A stretch of 39,240 bases of DNA from an uncultured Verrucomicrobia subdivision 3 bacterium (lineage in GTDB: Bacteria; Verrucomicrobiota; Verrucomicrobiia; Limisphaerales; UBA11358): NCBI GenBank assembly GCA_903872345.1, contig CAIQKM010000014.1, positions 1 through 39,240 on the forward strand. The letters are read 5' to 3'. The position numbers and the translations under genes were made by a program. Shown here in pieces: positions 13,026 through 21,527 of this stretch. How positions within the stretch are numbered: position 1 is the stretch's first letter; each line of letters begins with the position of its first letter. Below the pieces are notes generated by a model. The model did not search any database, was not told the origin of the DNA, and saw nothing but the letters and a program-made list of their open reading frames with translations.

Positions 13026-13778
13026 TTATTTCCGCAGATGCTGGTTGGCTTCCATTAGCTTGACGTACTTATAATACACACCCTGGGAATTGGCGGCGGA
13101 AATGATAAAGCCTTCGCGACCACTCAGGAAGCCAAGCTGAAAGAAGTAATGTTTGAAAAACGACCAGACGGAGCGGGAGATGGCTTTGGTCAGGGAGGAA
13201 GTTTTGACACCCCGGTTCTCTTCGACGAACAGGTCGGAGTAGCGCTGGATTTTGATCAGAAAATCCCCCGAACCGGAGAAGGAATAGTGCAGGATGGGGC
13301 CTTGCAACGGGATTTCCCGCATCCCTTCGGTAACAATTTTTTCGTGAACCCGGGCATTGCTGAAGGTGGTCCGTTTACGATTAAACAGCCGGACATGGCG
13401 GTCGGGATACCAGCCGCAGTGGCGGATCCACTTGCCGTTGAAGTAGTTTTTTAGTGATACGGAATAGACGGCCCCGTCATCGGCAGCGAGGGATTGGATT
13501 TCGGCCGCCAGTTCGGGAGAGACGACTTCGTCGCTGTCCACGGAGAAAATCCAGTCGTGCAGGGCCAAGGCACTGGCCTTGTTATGCATGGGGCCGAAGC
13601 CCATGAAAGCAGTTTCAAAAATCCGGACATTGGTGAATTTCCGGGCTATGTTCAGGGTTTCATCCCGGGAACCGGAATCCAGGACCACGACATCATCAAA
13701 ACAGCGCAACGCCGTCAACACTTTTTCCAAGTGCCTTGCGCTGTTGAAGGTGAGGATTGTAATGCTAACCCGGATCAT
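13026..13778 (-). CDS. family 2 glycosyltransferase, WaaE/KdtX-like, 250 aa
   Basis: The N-terminal GT-A fold begins 'VSITILTFNSARHLEKVL'. It continues 'VVVLDSGSRDET' and has the metal-binding 'FSVDSDEVVSPEL'. The later 'GKWIRHCGWYPDRHVRLFNR' and 'ARVHEKIV' segments are typical of the LPS core glycosyltransferases WaaE/KdtX. It would add a sugar to lipid A-core or a related surface glycolipid at the inner membrane. The C-terminal part (about 195-250) is hydrophobic and aromatic, probably membrane-associated. It is the first gene of a two-gene unit with the deacetylase and is divergent from aroQ. Confidence 0.88.
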   Translation of the reverse strand: MIRVSITILTFNSARHLEKVLTALRCFDDVVVLDSGSRDETLNIARKFTNVRIFETAFMGFGPMHNKASALALHDWIFSVDSDEVVSPELAAEIQSLAADDGAVYSVSLKNYFNGKWIRHCGWYPDRHVRLFNRKRTTFSNARVHEKIVTEGMREIPLQGPILHYSFSGSGDFLIKIQRYSDLFVEENRGVKTSSLTKAISRSVWSFFKHYFFQLGFLSGREGFIISAANSQGVYYKYVKLMEANQHLRK

Positions 13779-13981
13779 GACCTATTTTGAGTTGGAATCT
13801 AATTCTGTAAAGTCTCTCGAAAAGCGGTGGCAAGTCAAGCCCACCATGGACAATGTGGGACAAGATCCGTTTGACGGGGAAGGAGGCTACGCCCGAGGGA
13901 GCGTGGTGTCGGGTCGGCCAAGCTTGGCTGGTTCCGGAAATCCATTCGACAGCCAACCGGGTTTTGGCTAACCTGTCAGCC

Positions 13982-14422
13982 ATGAAAGTTTTGTTCCTCA
14001 ACGGGCCGAACTTGAATCTGCTGGGTACCCGTGAACCGGAGATTTATGGGCGCCTGACGCTGGCGGATATTGAGGCAGAAGTCCGGGTGCGGGCCGGGCA
14101 GTTGCAGGTGGAATTGGATTTCCGGCAATCGAACCAGGAAGGAGAACTGGTAAGTTGGATTCAAGAGGCCAAGGGGAAGTATCAGGTGATCGTCCTCAAT
14201 GCCGCCGCCTATACCCATACCAGCGTCGCCTTGCGCGATGCCATCTCGGCTACCGGAGTTCCCACGATTGAAATTCATCTTTCGAATGTCCATGCCCGGG
14301 AAGAGTTCCGGCACAAATCGCTCATCGCGCCGGTATGCCGGGGGCAAATCTGTGGGTTTGGGGTGAAATCATACATTTTAGGCCTGGAGGCGGCAGTTTA
14401 CGTTAAAGAAGCCGCAAAATAG
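13982..14422 (+). CDS. aroQ: 3-dehydroquinate dehydratase, type II
   Basis: It catalyses dehydration of 3-dehydroquinate to 3-dehydroshikimate in the shikimate pathway; the active form is a dodecamer. Motifs are '[20 protein letters not shown]' at the start (catalytic Tyr in 'IYG'), '[14 protein letters not shown]', '[16 protein letters not shown]', and '[17 protein letters not shown]' with the active-site His. At 146 aa it has the usual length. The frame is open from 13853, but the conserved protein starts at 13982. It stands before accBC, separated by a hairpin and a new promoter. Confidence 0.97.
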   Translation: MKVLFLNGPNLNLLGTREPEIYGRLTLADIEAEVRVRAGQLQVELDFRQSNQEGELVSWIQEAKGKYQVIVLNAAAYTHTSVALRDAISATGVPTIEIHLSNVHAREEFRHKSLIAPVCRGQICGFGVKSYILGLEAAVYVKEAAK

Positions 14423-14423
14423 A

Positions 14424-14448
14424 GCTGTATTTAGCCAAAAAGTACAGC
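14424..14448 (+). terminator. hairpin after aroQ
   Basis: GCTGTA (14424-14429) pairs with TACAGC (14443-14448), 2 nt past the aroQ stop. There is no T-tract, so it is a weak terminator at best. Confidence 0.3.
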
Positions 14449-14469
14449 CTTGCCTTGGTAAATTAGAAC

Positions 14470-14497
14470 TTGACGTTTCCAATAGGCGAAATACAAT
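14470..14497 (+). promoter_or_regulatory. sigma-70 promoter of accBC
   Basis: TTGACG (14470-14475) and TACAAT (14492-14497) are separated by 16 bp and match the -35 and -10 consensus closely. Transcription would begin near 14504. The leader is about 27 nt for the upstream start or 93 nt for the start preferred here. Confidence 0.65.
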
Positions 14498-14596
14498 CTG
14501 ACAAACCTAGTTTTACCGTTTGGTGGTTTAGTGTCGAAAAAGTTAAGATTTAGGGAAAAAGCACATTATTTTAACGACTTTAACGAAAAACGAACC

Positions 14597-15067
14597 GTGG
14601 ACCTCAAAGATATCAAAGCCATCATTGATTTGATGAAGAAGAACTCCATTACGGAGTTTGAATTGGAAGAAAAAGATTCGAAGCTGCGTCTCAAGCGCGG
14701 TTTGAATGGCGGTTCACCGGCGGCACAGGCTGAAGAGGTGCCTTCGTATATTCCGGCGGCGGCGGCGTTGCCCCCGGTCACGGCGGCGACGGCGGCTGCC
14801 GCAGCGGCGGCGCAAGCCAGCACCGGGGAAACCAATATCAAGTCGCCGATGATCGGTACGTTCTACCGCTCTCCTTCACCCGAAGCGGCGGCCTATGTGG
14901 AAGTCGGAACCGAGGTAAGCCCGGATACCATTGTCTGCATCATTGAGGCAATGAAGGTCATGAACGAGATCAAGGCCGAGGTGCGCGGGGTTATCACCCA
15001 GATTCTTTCTGACAACAGCAAGCCGGTTGAGTTTGGCCAGCCCCTGTTTAAAGTCCGGCCGCTGTAA
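14597..15067 (+). CDS. accB: biotin carboxyl carrier protein of acetyl-CoA carboxylase
   Basis: It carries the biotin that shuttles CO2 between biotin carboxylase and carboxyltransferase in the first step of fatty acid synthesis. The C-terminal biotinyl domain has '[22 protein letters not shown]' and the biotinylated Lys in '[15 protein letters not shown]'. A linker of Ala, Pro and Thr (about residues 45-75) precedes it. The N-terminus '[20 protein letters not shown]' is the family's usual start, so I use the GTG at 14597 (156 aa). A GTG at 14531 would add 22 residues that lack family similarity, but it sits nearer the promoter. It is followed by accC after 19 bp. Confidence 0.92.
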   Translation: MDLKDIKAIIDLMKKNSITEFELEEKDSKLRLKRGLNGGSPAAQAEEVPSYIPAAAALPPVTAATAAAAAAAQASTGETNIKSPMIGTFYRSPSPEAAAYVEVGTEVSPDTIVCIIEAMKVMNEIKAEVRGVITQILSDNSKPVEFGQPLFKVRPL

Positions 15068-15086
15068 GGGTTCATCCGTTTTCATC

Positions 15087-16469
15087 ATGTTCGAAAAAGT
15101 ACTGGTAGCCAATCGCGGGGAAATCGCCGTCCGGATCATCCGGGCGTGCAAGGAACTCAACATCCGGACGGTGGCGGTTTACTCCGAAGTGGATGCGAAT
15201 TCCATGCATGTGCAGATGGCTGATGAGGCGATTTGCATTGGTCCGGCGGCTTCGTCCGACAGCTATCTGCGGATTGACCGGTTGATCAGCGCGGCGGAAA
15301 TCACGGATGTGGACGCCATTCACCCCGGCTATGGATTTCTGTCCGAAAACTCCCACTTTGCCGAGGTCTGCGAGAGCTGCAATATCCGCTTTATCGGGCC
15401 CAGTTCGCGGGCGATGAATGCGCTGTCGGACAAGGCGGTGAGCCGGGCTCTCGCCAAGAAGGCCGGTGTGGAGACCCCGCCCGGTTCCGAGGGCACGGTG
15501 GAGAATGAAAAAGACGCATTGGTGGTGGCCAAGAAGATTGGTTATCCGGTCATGATCAAGGCGGTGGCGGGTGGCGGCGGGCGCGGCATGCGCATTGCCC
15601 ACAACGATGTTTCGCTGGTGAAAGGCTATCATACGGCGCGTTCCGAGGCGGAAAAGTGCTTTGGCAACTCCGGAGTTTACATCGAGAAATTCATCGAGAA
15701 TCCCCACCACATCGAAATCCAGATTCTGGGTGATAACAAAGGCCGGATCATCCACTTAGGCGAACGTGATTGCTCGGTGCAACGCCGCAACCAAAAATTG
15801 ATTGAGGAATCGCCATCGCCGCTGCTGGAGCACAAGTTTCGCAAGCTGCGCGATAAAATCGGCAAAGCGGCGGTGCGCATTGCCGAGGCGGCGCGCTATA
15901 CCAACGCGGGCACGGTGGAATTTATTGTGGATGACAACGGGAATTATTACTTCCTGGAGGTCAACAAGCGCATTCAGGTGGAACATCCGGTTACGGAAGA
16001 GGTTACCGGGATTGATCTGGTGCGTTATCAGATTGAACTGGCGATGGGTGAGCCGCTGCGGCATTCGCAGGGGGACATTGAGATCAAGGGTCACGCCATT
16101 GAATGCCGCATCAATGCGGAAGATCCGTTTGGCGATTTTCGGCCCAGCCCGGGTCGGATTGAAATGTATTACCAGCCGGGTGGCCGCGGCGTGCGGGTGG
16201 ATACCCATGCCTATGCCGGCTATTCAATTCCGCCGACCTATGATTCCATGATCGGCAAGCTGATCGTGAAAGGTGCCGACCGCCGCGAGGCGATTGACCG
16301 GATGAACCGGGCCTTGAATGAATTCATGATCACGGGGGTCAAGACAACGATCGGCTTCCAACAGGCCATCATGCAGGATCCCAATTTCCGCCGCGGGGTT
16401 TACTCCACGAATTTTGTCGAACAGTTTTTGGGCGGCGCCCGCTACGAACTGATCGAAGAAAAAACCTAA
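15087..16469 (+). CDS. accC: biotin carboxylase of acetyl-CoA carboxylase
   Basis: It carboxylates the biotin of AccB with bicarbonate and ATP. The order is: N-terminal domain '[20 protein letters not shown]', then the ATP-grasp with the Gly-rich loop '[13 protein letters not shown]', then '[10 protein letters not shown]', '[20 protein letters not shown]', and '[18 protein letters not shown]' with the catalytic Arg. At 460 aa it is full length. One oddity is '[12 protein letters not shown]', where the family usually has 'MNTRIQVEHP'; a Lys replaces the Thr just before the conserved Arg. The conserved start is at 15087, 19 bp after accB, so they form an operon. Confidence 0.97.
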   Translation: MFEKVLVANRGEIAVRIIRACKELNIRTVAVYSEVDANSMHVQMADEAICIGPAASSDSYLRIDRLISAAEITDVDAIHPGYGFLSENSHFAEVCESCNIRFIGPSSRAMNALSDKAVSRALAKKAGVETPPGSEGTVENEKDALVVAKKIGYPVMIKAVAGGGGRGMRIAHNDVSLVKGYHTARSEAEKCFGNSGVYIEKFIENPHHIEIQILGDNKGRIIHLGERDCSVQRRNQKLIEESPSPLLEHKFRKLRDKIGKAAVRIAEAARYTNAGTVEFIVDDNGNYYFLEVNKRIQVEHPVTEEVTGIDLVRYQIELAMGEPLRHSQGDIEIKGHAIECRINAEDPFGDFRPSPGRIEMYYQPGGRGVRVDTHAYAGYSIPPTYDSMIGKLIVKGADRREAIDRMNRALNEFMITGVKTTIGFQQAIMQDPNFRRGVYSTNFVEQFLGGARYELIEEKT

Positions 16470-16498
16470 TTGACTTGGCCGCAGTTTTTGCTAAAAAA

Positions 16499-16526
16499 AC
16501 GTTCGTCTCGTTCAAAGAACGAACGT
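16499..16526. repeat. hairpin between accC and the RRM gene
   Basis: ACGTTCGT and ACGAACGT form an 8-bp stem. A run of seven A precedes it, so on the minus strand it would be followed by T and look like a terminator. On the plus strand there is no T-tract. It may be bidirectional or serve as a barrier after accC. Confidence 0.4.
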
Positions 16527-16625
16527 GGTGTCAGTACGAGATTGTCCGTGAACAGCAAAACTTAAACGACATTCAGTGATCCTGCCAACGCAGTCCTCCC
16601 ACCCGGTTTTTGAGCGTTATCTACT

Positions 16626-17009
16626 ATGAGCCAAGCCAGACTATTCGTGGGCAATCTGTCCTACCAGACCGGCGAAACCGATCTACAGGACTACTTCGCC
16701 CAAGCCGGTTCCGTATTATCCGTCAACCTCATGCTGGACAAGATGACCGGCAAATCCCGCGGATTTGCCTTCGTTGAATTTGCCACGCCGGAGGAGGCGC
16801 AGAAGGCGATTGACCAGTTCCACGACCAGGATTTTCAAGGTCGCAAAATTACCGTGAATGTGGCCCGTCCGCGCGAGGAACGCGCCCCGCGTGAACGCTT
16901 CGGCGGCGGCGGCGGTGGTGGTGGCGGTGAACGGCGCGAACGCTACGATCGTGGTGACCGAGGCGGCGACCGTGGGGGCGAGCGGGGCGAACGCCGCGAG
17001 CGCTATTAA
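16626..17009 (+). CDS. RRM-domain RNA-binding protein with RGG-like tail, 127 aa
   Basis: An RNA recognition motif occupies residues 4-83, with RNP2 'LFVGNL' (6-11) and RNP1 'KSRGFAFVEF' (43-52), whose aromatic residues stack on RNA bases. From about residue 95 the tail is a Gly run followed by Arg/Gly/Glu/Asp repeats ('GERRERYDRGDRGGDRGGER'), resembling the RGG tails of eukaryotic and cyanobacterial Rbp proteins. Such proteins occur in cyanobacteria, Bacteroidota and Verrucomicrobiota, some cold-induced, and probably bind mRNA. It is a monocistronic gene flanked by hairpins on both sides. Confidence 0.93.
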   Translation: MSQARLFVGNLSYQTGETDLQDYFAQAGSVLSVNLMLDKMTGKSRGFAFVEFATPEEAQKAIDQFHDQDFQGRKITVNVARPREERAPRERFGGGGGGGGGERRERYDRGDRGGDRGGERGERRERY

Positions 17010-17025
17010 TAAATTGCCAGTTTTT

Positions 17026-17053
17026 GCCGGACCGGTCGTTGGGCCGGTCCGGC
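17026..17053 (+). terminator. strong GC-rich hairpin after the RRM gene
   Basis: GCCGGACCGG pairs with CCGGTCCGGC over a 10-bp perfect stem with an 8-nt loop, 17 nt after the stop. No T-tract follows on the plus strand, although TTTTT precedes it. Confidence 0.5.
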
Positions 17054-17163
17054 AGCTTCCTTGACTGCGGCAGAGGAATCGGTTTCCGTTCATCGCCGTG
17101 CATTTTTTATTCCTTTGATCAGCGCGAGCTTGCCTTTGCCCCGGATGCTTTTAATGCTAGGGC

Positions 17164-17775
17164 ATGCGGCAAAATGATTTTCGGAAGACGCTGGTGGAGT
17201 ATATCCGCGAGCAGGCGAAGCCGGTGGACAAGTATAGCCACCAGCCCCGGCTCTATGAACTAACCCGCCGGATTGGCGCGGGGCTACATTACGACGACGA
17301 CGTGGTTTTTGCCGCCGTCTGGCTGCATGACTTGGGGGTGTTCGTGGGGCATCGCCCCGAGGAACCAGCGGCGCTCGCGGCCTGGGATTGCGTGGCCTAT
17401 GCCATGCGGCAGGCTCCGGAAGTGCTGGCCCGATTTGGGTTTCCCGCCGCGAAAATTCCCGCCGTGGTCGAAGTGATCCGCACGCATCAACCTCATTGTG
17501 AGCCGGTGAGCCTCGAAGGAGACATCATGCGCGATGCCGACATGTTGGAGCAACTGGGGGCGGCCACCATATTGCGGACGACGTGCAAGATCGGCCGCGA
17601 TACCCGGTTTCAAACTTTTCCGGAAGTGCTCCGCATTATGCAGAAAAATGCGGAGACGTTGCCCGGCCGGTTGAAATTGGCGGGCGCCCGGAAATTGGCG
17701 GAACCCCGAATCCAGGTGCTGCGCGACTTTTTGGCCGCAGCGGAAGCCGAGGGATGCACGGCGGCCAATGAATGA
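17164..17775 (+). CDS. HD-domain phosphohydrolase, 203 aa
   Basis: HD-domain proteins are metal-dependent phosphohydrolases. The His is in 'YSHQPRLYELTRRIG', the HD pair in 'VVFAAVWLHDLGVF' (about residue 57), further His in 'VIRTHQPH', and the last Asp in 'DIMRDADMLEQLG'. This set of residues fits a general HD fold related to YedJ-type nucleotidases rather than the signalling SpoT or cyclic-di-GMP types. The substrate is unknown. It is convergent with the exonuclease gene downstream, with the stops 9 bp apart. Confidence 0.85.
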   Translation: MRQNDFRKTLVEYIREQAKPVDKYSHQPRLYELTRRIGAGLHYDDDVVFAAVWLHDLGVFVGHRPEEPAALAAWDCVAYAMRQAPEVLARFGFPAAKIPAVVEVIRTHQPHCEPVSLEGDIMRDADMLEQLGAATILRTTCKIGRDTRFQTFPEVLRIMQKNAETLPGRLKLAGARKLAEPRIQVLRDFLAAAEAEGCTAANE

Positions 17776-17783
17776 CGGCATGG

Positions 17784-18332
17784 TTACCAGCCCACCGCGA
17801 CGGTCATTTTTTTGCCAAACCGATTATTATAGGATAACTGGCGCTGTTGCTGGCCGTATTCATAAACCAGCTTGGTGATTTTCACATCGTAGCAGCAGTA
17901 TTCCGCAATCTCCATCAATTTGCCCTCCTTGAACCAACTGATGGCCTGCAGGCCTTCGGCGGTTTTTTCCACGCCGAAAGTGGCGGTGGCAATGGAATCC
18001 AGGGAGAGGCGGTGGCCGAGGGTTTTTTGCAATTCCACGAGCATGTCCAGGGTGGGCAACTGGGTCAGATCGTACGCGGTATAGCCGTGGAGGACTTCGT
18101 AATCGAAACGGAGATGATTGAAGCCCACCACCAGATCCGCGCGTTGCAGTTCGGCAATCAGGTCGTTCACCTGCGGTTCGCCGTAAATCTTGTAATCTCC
18201 GCGCGCGGTGCTGTAAGTCACCCCCACGCTCATGCGCATCTTGGAGATGTTATTCCAGCCGCCAACCTCATCGGCGGACTGCTGCGTTTCCAGATCAAAA
18301 TAGACGATGTTCTTTGCCACGGTGACGGACAT
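17784..18332 (-). CDS. predicted 3'-5' exonuclease, RNase H-like (DEDD type), 182 aa
   Basis: The first motif is 'IVYFDLETQQSADEVGGW' (Asp and Glu of DEDD exonucleases), the second 'DLVVGFNHLRFDYEVL' (the conserved 'GFNxxxFD'), and the last 'IAEYCCYDVKITKLVYEYG' with Tyr and Asp. Together they fit the RNase H-like family of which YprB is a member. It would degrade DNA or RNA from the 3' end with two metal ions. I chose the ATG at 18332; the longer frame upstream lacks conserved residues and would overlap the divergent thioredoxin-like gene's leader. No partner helicase is near. Confidence 0.8.
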   Translation of the reverse strand: MSVTVAKNIVYFDLETQQSADEVGGWNNISKMRMSVGVTYSTARGDYKIYGEPQVNDLIAELQRADLVVGFNHLRFDYEVLHGYTAYDLTQLPTLDMLVELQKTLGHRLSLDSIATATFGVEKTAEGLQAISWFKEGKLMEIAEYCCYDVKITKLVYEYGQQQRQLSYNNRFGKKMTVAVGW

Positions 18333-18446
18333 TAAAAGAGTCGCGGCGCCAAAGGACAAACCTAATTTTGGAATAGTTTGCGGCCGGTCCGCCAACCGTC
18401 AATAAAACGGATTGCGAAAAGGGCGGGAACGTTCCACATTAACCGC

Positions 18447-19022
18447 ATGGCCCTGACACCTTCCACCATGCTGCCGCTGGGGACAATCGCCCCGGGCTTT
18501 CATTTGCCGGACACCGACGGCAAGACGGTTTCCCTGGCGGATTTCAAGGGGCGACCGGCCCTGCTGGTTTTGTTTCTGTGCAACCATTGTCCGTATGTGG
18601 TGCATATCCGGGACGGCCTCGCGCAACTTGCCCGCGAATATATGACGCGCGGCGTGGGCATCGTGGGCATCAACGCCAACGACGAAATCAAGTATCCCGC
18701 CGACAGTCCGCAGAAAATGAAGGCGGAGGCGAAAGCCGCCGGCTATGTGTTTCCCTATCTGTTTGACGCCACGCAGAAGGTGGCCAAGAGTTACCGGGCC
18801 GCCTGTACGCCGGACATTTTTCTCTTTGATAAGGATCAGCGGTTGGTTTATCGGGGGCAGTTCGATGACAGCCGGCCGGACAATCAGCAACCGGTGACCG
18901 GGAAGGATTTACGCGAGGCGTTGGAAGCGGTGCTGGGCGGACAGCCGCCCTTGAAAATTCAACGGGCGAGCATCGGCTGCAACATCAAGTGGAAACCTGG
19001 CAACGAGCCGGATTATTATTGA
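18447..19022 (+). CDS. thioredoxin-fold peroxiredoxin-like protein, 191 aa
   Basis: It has the AhpC/TSA-type thioredoxin fold: 'LGTIAPGFHLPDTDGKTVSL' as the usual entry, then 'LVLFLCNHCPYVVHI' with the redox Cys pair C-N-H-C. The later 'CTPDIFLFDKDQRLVYRGQFDD' has the cis-Pro. The C-terminal 'SIGCNIKWKPGNEPDYY' is well conserved in this uncharacterised group, which is widespread in environmental bacteria. The likely role is thiol redox chemistry in the cytoplasm; the partner is unknown. The start at 18447 gives the family length, since the frame upstream lies in the divergent promoter region. Confidence 0.88.
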   Translation: MALTPSTMLPLGTIAPGFHLPDTDGKTVSLADFKGRPALLVLFLCNHCPYVVHIRDGLAQLAREYMTRGVGIVGINANDEIKYPADSPQKMKAEAKAAGYVFPYLFDATQKVAKSYRAACTPDIFLFDKDQRLVYRGQFDDSRPDNQQPVTGKDLREALEAVLGGQPPLKIQRASIGCNIKWKPGNEPDYY

Positions 19023-19031
19023 GCATTCCGA

Positions 19032-19727
19032 TTAGCCGTCCGTTTCCGTGTGGACGTACATGGACTGGATGGCAATGCGGCCCGGGCCGGTGAAGCGGTT
19101 CCAAAAAAGCTGGCCGGCGCTGGCGAAGAAACCGGTGGAAAGCCGTTGCATGATGGTTTCCATCTGCACGGTACGATCCTTGTAAATCCAGCCGCCGGGT
19201 TCGATATCAATCTGTTCGCCGGGCTTCAGGGTGACTTCAAACACATTGCCGTAGCCATGGAGCCAGAGGATGCCTTCGCCGGCACCGGCGCTGAAGGTAT
19301 CAATAAAGAAGCCGGTGCCGCCGAGCAGCATGTTGGCCACGCCGCGCACGCGGGTGAAGGTGAAATCAATGCCGTCGGTGGCGGCCAGAAACTGGTGTTC
19401 GCGCACATCCACAGCCTGGCCGGGTTGCAGGTGCAGGGCGAAAACGTGGCCGGCGCCGTCGCGGCTGAAGGCGATGCGTCCCGGGCCGGTGGCGGCGGTC
19501 ATGAACACGGGCATGCCGGCGAGGACGCGTTTAAGCGCGCCGCGCATGGGCTTGAGGGCGATTTCCACCGCCGGATCCTTCCAGAGCAGGATGTGATGCT
19601 CGAAATAGACGGAGGTGGAGTTGAGTTCCACGTGCAGGACGGGAACGAGTTCACCTTCAATGTGATAGGTGACGCCGCCGAAGGTTTCTTCGGTAGCCGC
19701 CGTGGCGAGCAGTTTGGGAACAGCCAT
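19032..19727 (-). CDS. AIM24/TIGR00266-family protein, 231 aa
   Basis: The whole protein is a set of beta-strands with Gly turns. Typical pieces of this family are 'GELVPVLHVELN', 'VYFEHHILLWKDPAV', 'RGALKRVLAGMPVFM', 'GPGRIAFSRDGAGHVFALHL', and 'GGTGFFIDTFSAG'. The fold is a double beta-barrel (trimeric). The role in bacteria is not known, and the yeast homologue is mitochondrial. There is no signal peptide. It is convergent with the thioredoxin-like gene, with 9 bp between the stops, and has 1.2 kb of repeat-filled DNA upstream. Confidence 0.88.
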   Translation of the reverse strand: MAVPKLLATAATEETFGGVTYHIEGELVPVLHVELNSTSVYFEHHILLWKDPAVEIALKPMRGALKRVLAGMPVFMTAATGPGRIAFSRDGAGHVFALHLQPGQAVDVREHQFLAATDGIDFTFTRVRGVANMLLGGTGFFIDTFSAGAGEGILWLHGYGNVFEVTLKPGEQIDIEPGGWIYKDRTVQMETIMQRLSTGFFASAGQLFWNRFTGPGRIAIQSMYVHTETDG

Positions 19728-19944
19728 AAATAGTTAGATAGAACCGGGTTCGGTCGCCGCATTACAGGCGATTCACGAAACGAATGCAACTGGAAAGTCG
19801 CCGACCCAAGGGCGTAGGGCGCCAAAGCCGGGAATACGACATGCTGCAACATTGCGGACAGATGGGGGGGAACATCGGGCACGGATTTCGGGTTTCGGAG
19901 ATCGGGGGGAAAACCGCGACGGGCGCGCTTCGGATTTTTGACGG

Positions 19945-20083
19945 TTGCCTTGATATGCCTTGATTATGCACGATTACAGGGGTTTTTGCCTTGATTGAGG
20001 TTTGATGGCGACTTGATGGCCGGGAAAACAGCCAACGGCCGGTGATTGTGGGGACGAGCCGTCCCCACCCCGCGCGGGGTGGG
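19945..20083. repeat. 139-bp direct repeat, copy 1
   Basis: It begins TTGCCTTGATATGCCTTGAT and contains a perfect hairpin GTGGGGAC-GAGCC-GTCCCCAC near its end, then a C/G-rich end CCCCGCGCGGGG. Copy 2 lies 206 bp downstream with a handful of differences. No gene is supported; the frames open through it share the repeat only. Confidence 0.85.
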
Positions 20084-20150
20084 CGCATGATCTTTCGGGG
20101 ATTTTGCGGCTCGATGGTAGCTTGGAGGCGGCGATGGGGAAATTCGCCGT

Positions 20151-20290
20151 TTGCCTTGATATGCCTTGATCATGCACGATTACAGGGGTTTTTGCCTTGA
20201 TTGAGGTTTGATGGCGACTTGATGGCCGGGAAAACGGCCAACGGCCGATGATTGTGGGGACGAGCCGTCCCCACCCCGTGCGGGGGCGGG
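20151..20290. repeat. 139-bp direct repeat, copy 2
   Basis: Same orientation as copy 1 and about 95% identical by eye over the first 110 bp, including the hairpin GTGGGGAC-GAGCC-GTCCCCAC. The last 15 bp diverge (CCCGTGCGGG against CCCGCGCGGG). Confidence 0.85.
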
Positions 20291-20978
20291 GATGGGGCAA
20301 AGTCTGGGTGTGCCGGACGCACCCGCCAAGGGACGCCGGAACAACCGGGCACAAATTTGACCGTGACGGTGAGTTTACCAAGTAAACCTCCAACGAATCA
20401 ATATAGCACGGTTTTTAAAAATGCAAGGGCCGGGAAGGTGTTTTGGGGTAGGGGCAATACGCAACGGGCAGGCCGCGTCCGGCTGGTGTTTGGTGGGGCG
20501 CATGACACTGCCCCTGAAATGTAGCGGCGGGCATCCCTGCCACCCGGGGAGAACTGTAAAATCGCCCGGCTCTTGGCGAATAACCAACCGCTGGTGCCGG
20601 CGAAGCCGGTTCCGCCGGGCTGGAAGCACCGGCTCTACGGCAGGCAAGATGCCCGCCGCTACGGGGGCGGTGGCAGGATGCGCCGGTTTGGTGAGGCGCG
20701 CCAAGTTGCCGGTTGCTTTTTGAATATGAGGGGAATAAAGTCGGCTTACCCCGGCGAAAAAATCCTGTGGAAACAACAAATTTGCCGAAAATAATTCAAA
20801 GGAATCAGCCCGCCCGGCGGTCAGATTGGCCAAAGAACGTATATTTTTCAGAATGAACACCCTTGCCTTTGCCCATCCGGACGATGGCGGGGTCATGCCG
20901 ATGGCGGGCGGGGCGAGGGACGAAATAATTCAAAGGATGCGGCCGGCCCGATTGTCTCAATGTACAAAAGAGCACAGC
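20291..20978. other. intergenic region upstream of the sigma-secretion operon
   Basis: There is no supported gene. It contains a REPIN-like inverted repeat (20521-20662) and, further on, the frame that runs into the sigma gene from 20826. I regard that N-terminal extension as leader because family similarity begins at 20979. No clear promoter was found. Confidence 0.4.
20521..20662. repeat. REPIN-like inverted repeat pair
   Basis: GTAGCGGCGGGCATCCCTGC (from 20521) is mirrored by a segment ending ATGCCCGCCGCTAC at 20662; apart from a 3-nt insertion the arms pair fully. Between them are 97 bp with a second GC-rich palindrome (GCCGGCGAAGCCGG, about 20597). Such pairs of inverted REPs are non-autonomous mobile elements. 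Confidence 0.65.
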
Positions 20979-21527
20979 ATGGCGGACGCTGATGAGGTAT
21001 TGGTCGGACAAAGCCAGGCCGGTGACCCGGAGGCGTTTGAAGAACTGGTCCGCCGGCATCAACACATGATTCATTCCCTGACATTCCGTATGACGGGTTC
21101 CCCGGCCGATGCCGAGGATCTGGCTCAGGAGTCGTTTATCCGCGCCTATGGTCAGATCGGGTCGTATCGGGGAGAGGCGAAGTTTTCCACTTGGCTCTAT
21201 CGGATCACGGTGAATGTGTGCCTGAACTGGCGTCAACGCGAGGCACGGCGCATCCGGTTTCAGACCTCCCGCGAGGACACGATGGCGGAGCTCTGGGCGG
21301 CGGCGGGGATGTCGCCGGCGGAAAATGAACAGTGCCGGCGGGTGCAGGAGGCGTTACTGAAATTGCCGACGAAGCAGCGGGCGGCCATAGTGCTGACGGT
21401 CTATGATGGGTTTAACCACGCCGAGGCGGCCAAGGTGCTGGGCTGCTCGGAAACCACGGTTTCCTGGCGCGTCTTTTCGGCGCGTCGGAAATTAAAACGC
21501 TGGCTAACGGCCGGTCAAATGCCATGA
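20979..21527 (+). CDS. ECF-family RNA polymerase sigma factor, 182 aa
   Basis: Region 2 is 'DPEAFEELVRRHQHMIHSLT', then 'DAEDLAQESFIRAYGQIGSY' and 'KFSTWLYRITVNVCLNWRQR', which bind core polymerase and the -10 box. Region 4 is 'ALLKLPTKQRAAIVLTVYDGFNHAEAAKVLG', then the recognition helix 'SETTVSWRVFSARRKLKRWL'. It is the first gene of a nine-gene unit, and its stop overlaps the next start (ATGA). It probably directs transcription of its own operon and others, with the membrane protein that follows as possible anti-sigma partner. The start at 20979 is where family similarity begins. Confidence 0.93.
   Translation: MADADEVLVGQSQAGDPEAFEELVRRHQHMIHSLTFRMTGSPADAEDLAQESFIRAYGQIGSYRGEAKFSTWLYRITVNVCLNWRQREARRIRFQTSREDTMAELWAAAGMSPAENEQCRRVQEALLKLPTKQRAAIVLTVYDGFNHAEAAKVLGCSETTVSWRVFSARRKLKRWLTAGQMP

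Noticed and set aside
12262..13074. Plus-strand frames over the deacetylase gene
   Set aside because: They mirror a clearly conserved minus-strand gene with catalytic motifs.
13853..13981. Longer N-terminus of aroQ
   Set aside because: The first 43 residues have no relation to the family, and AroQ proteins start at [12 protein letters not shown] or its equivalent.
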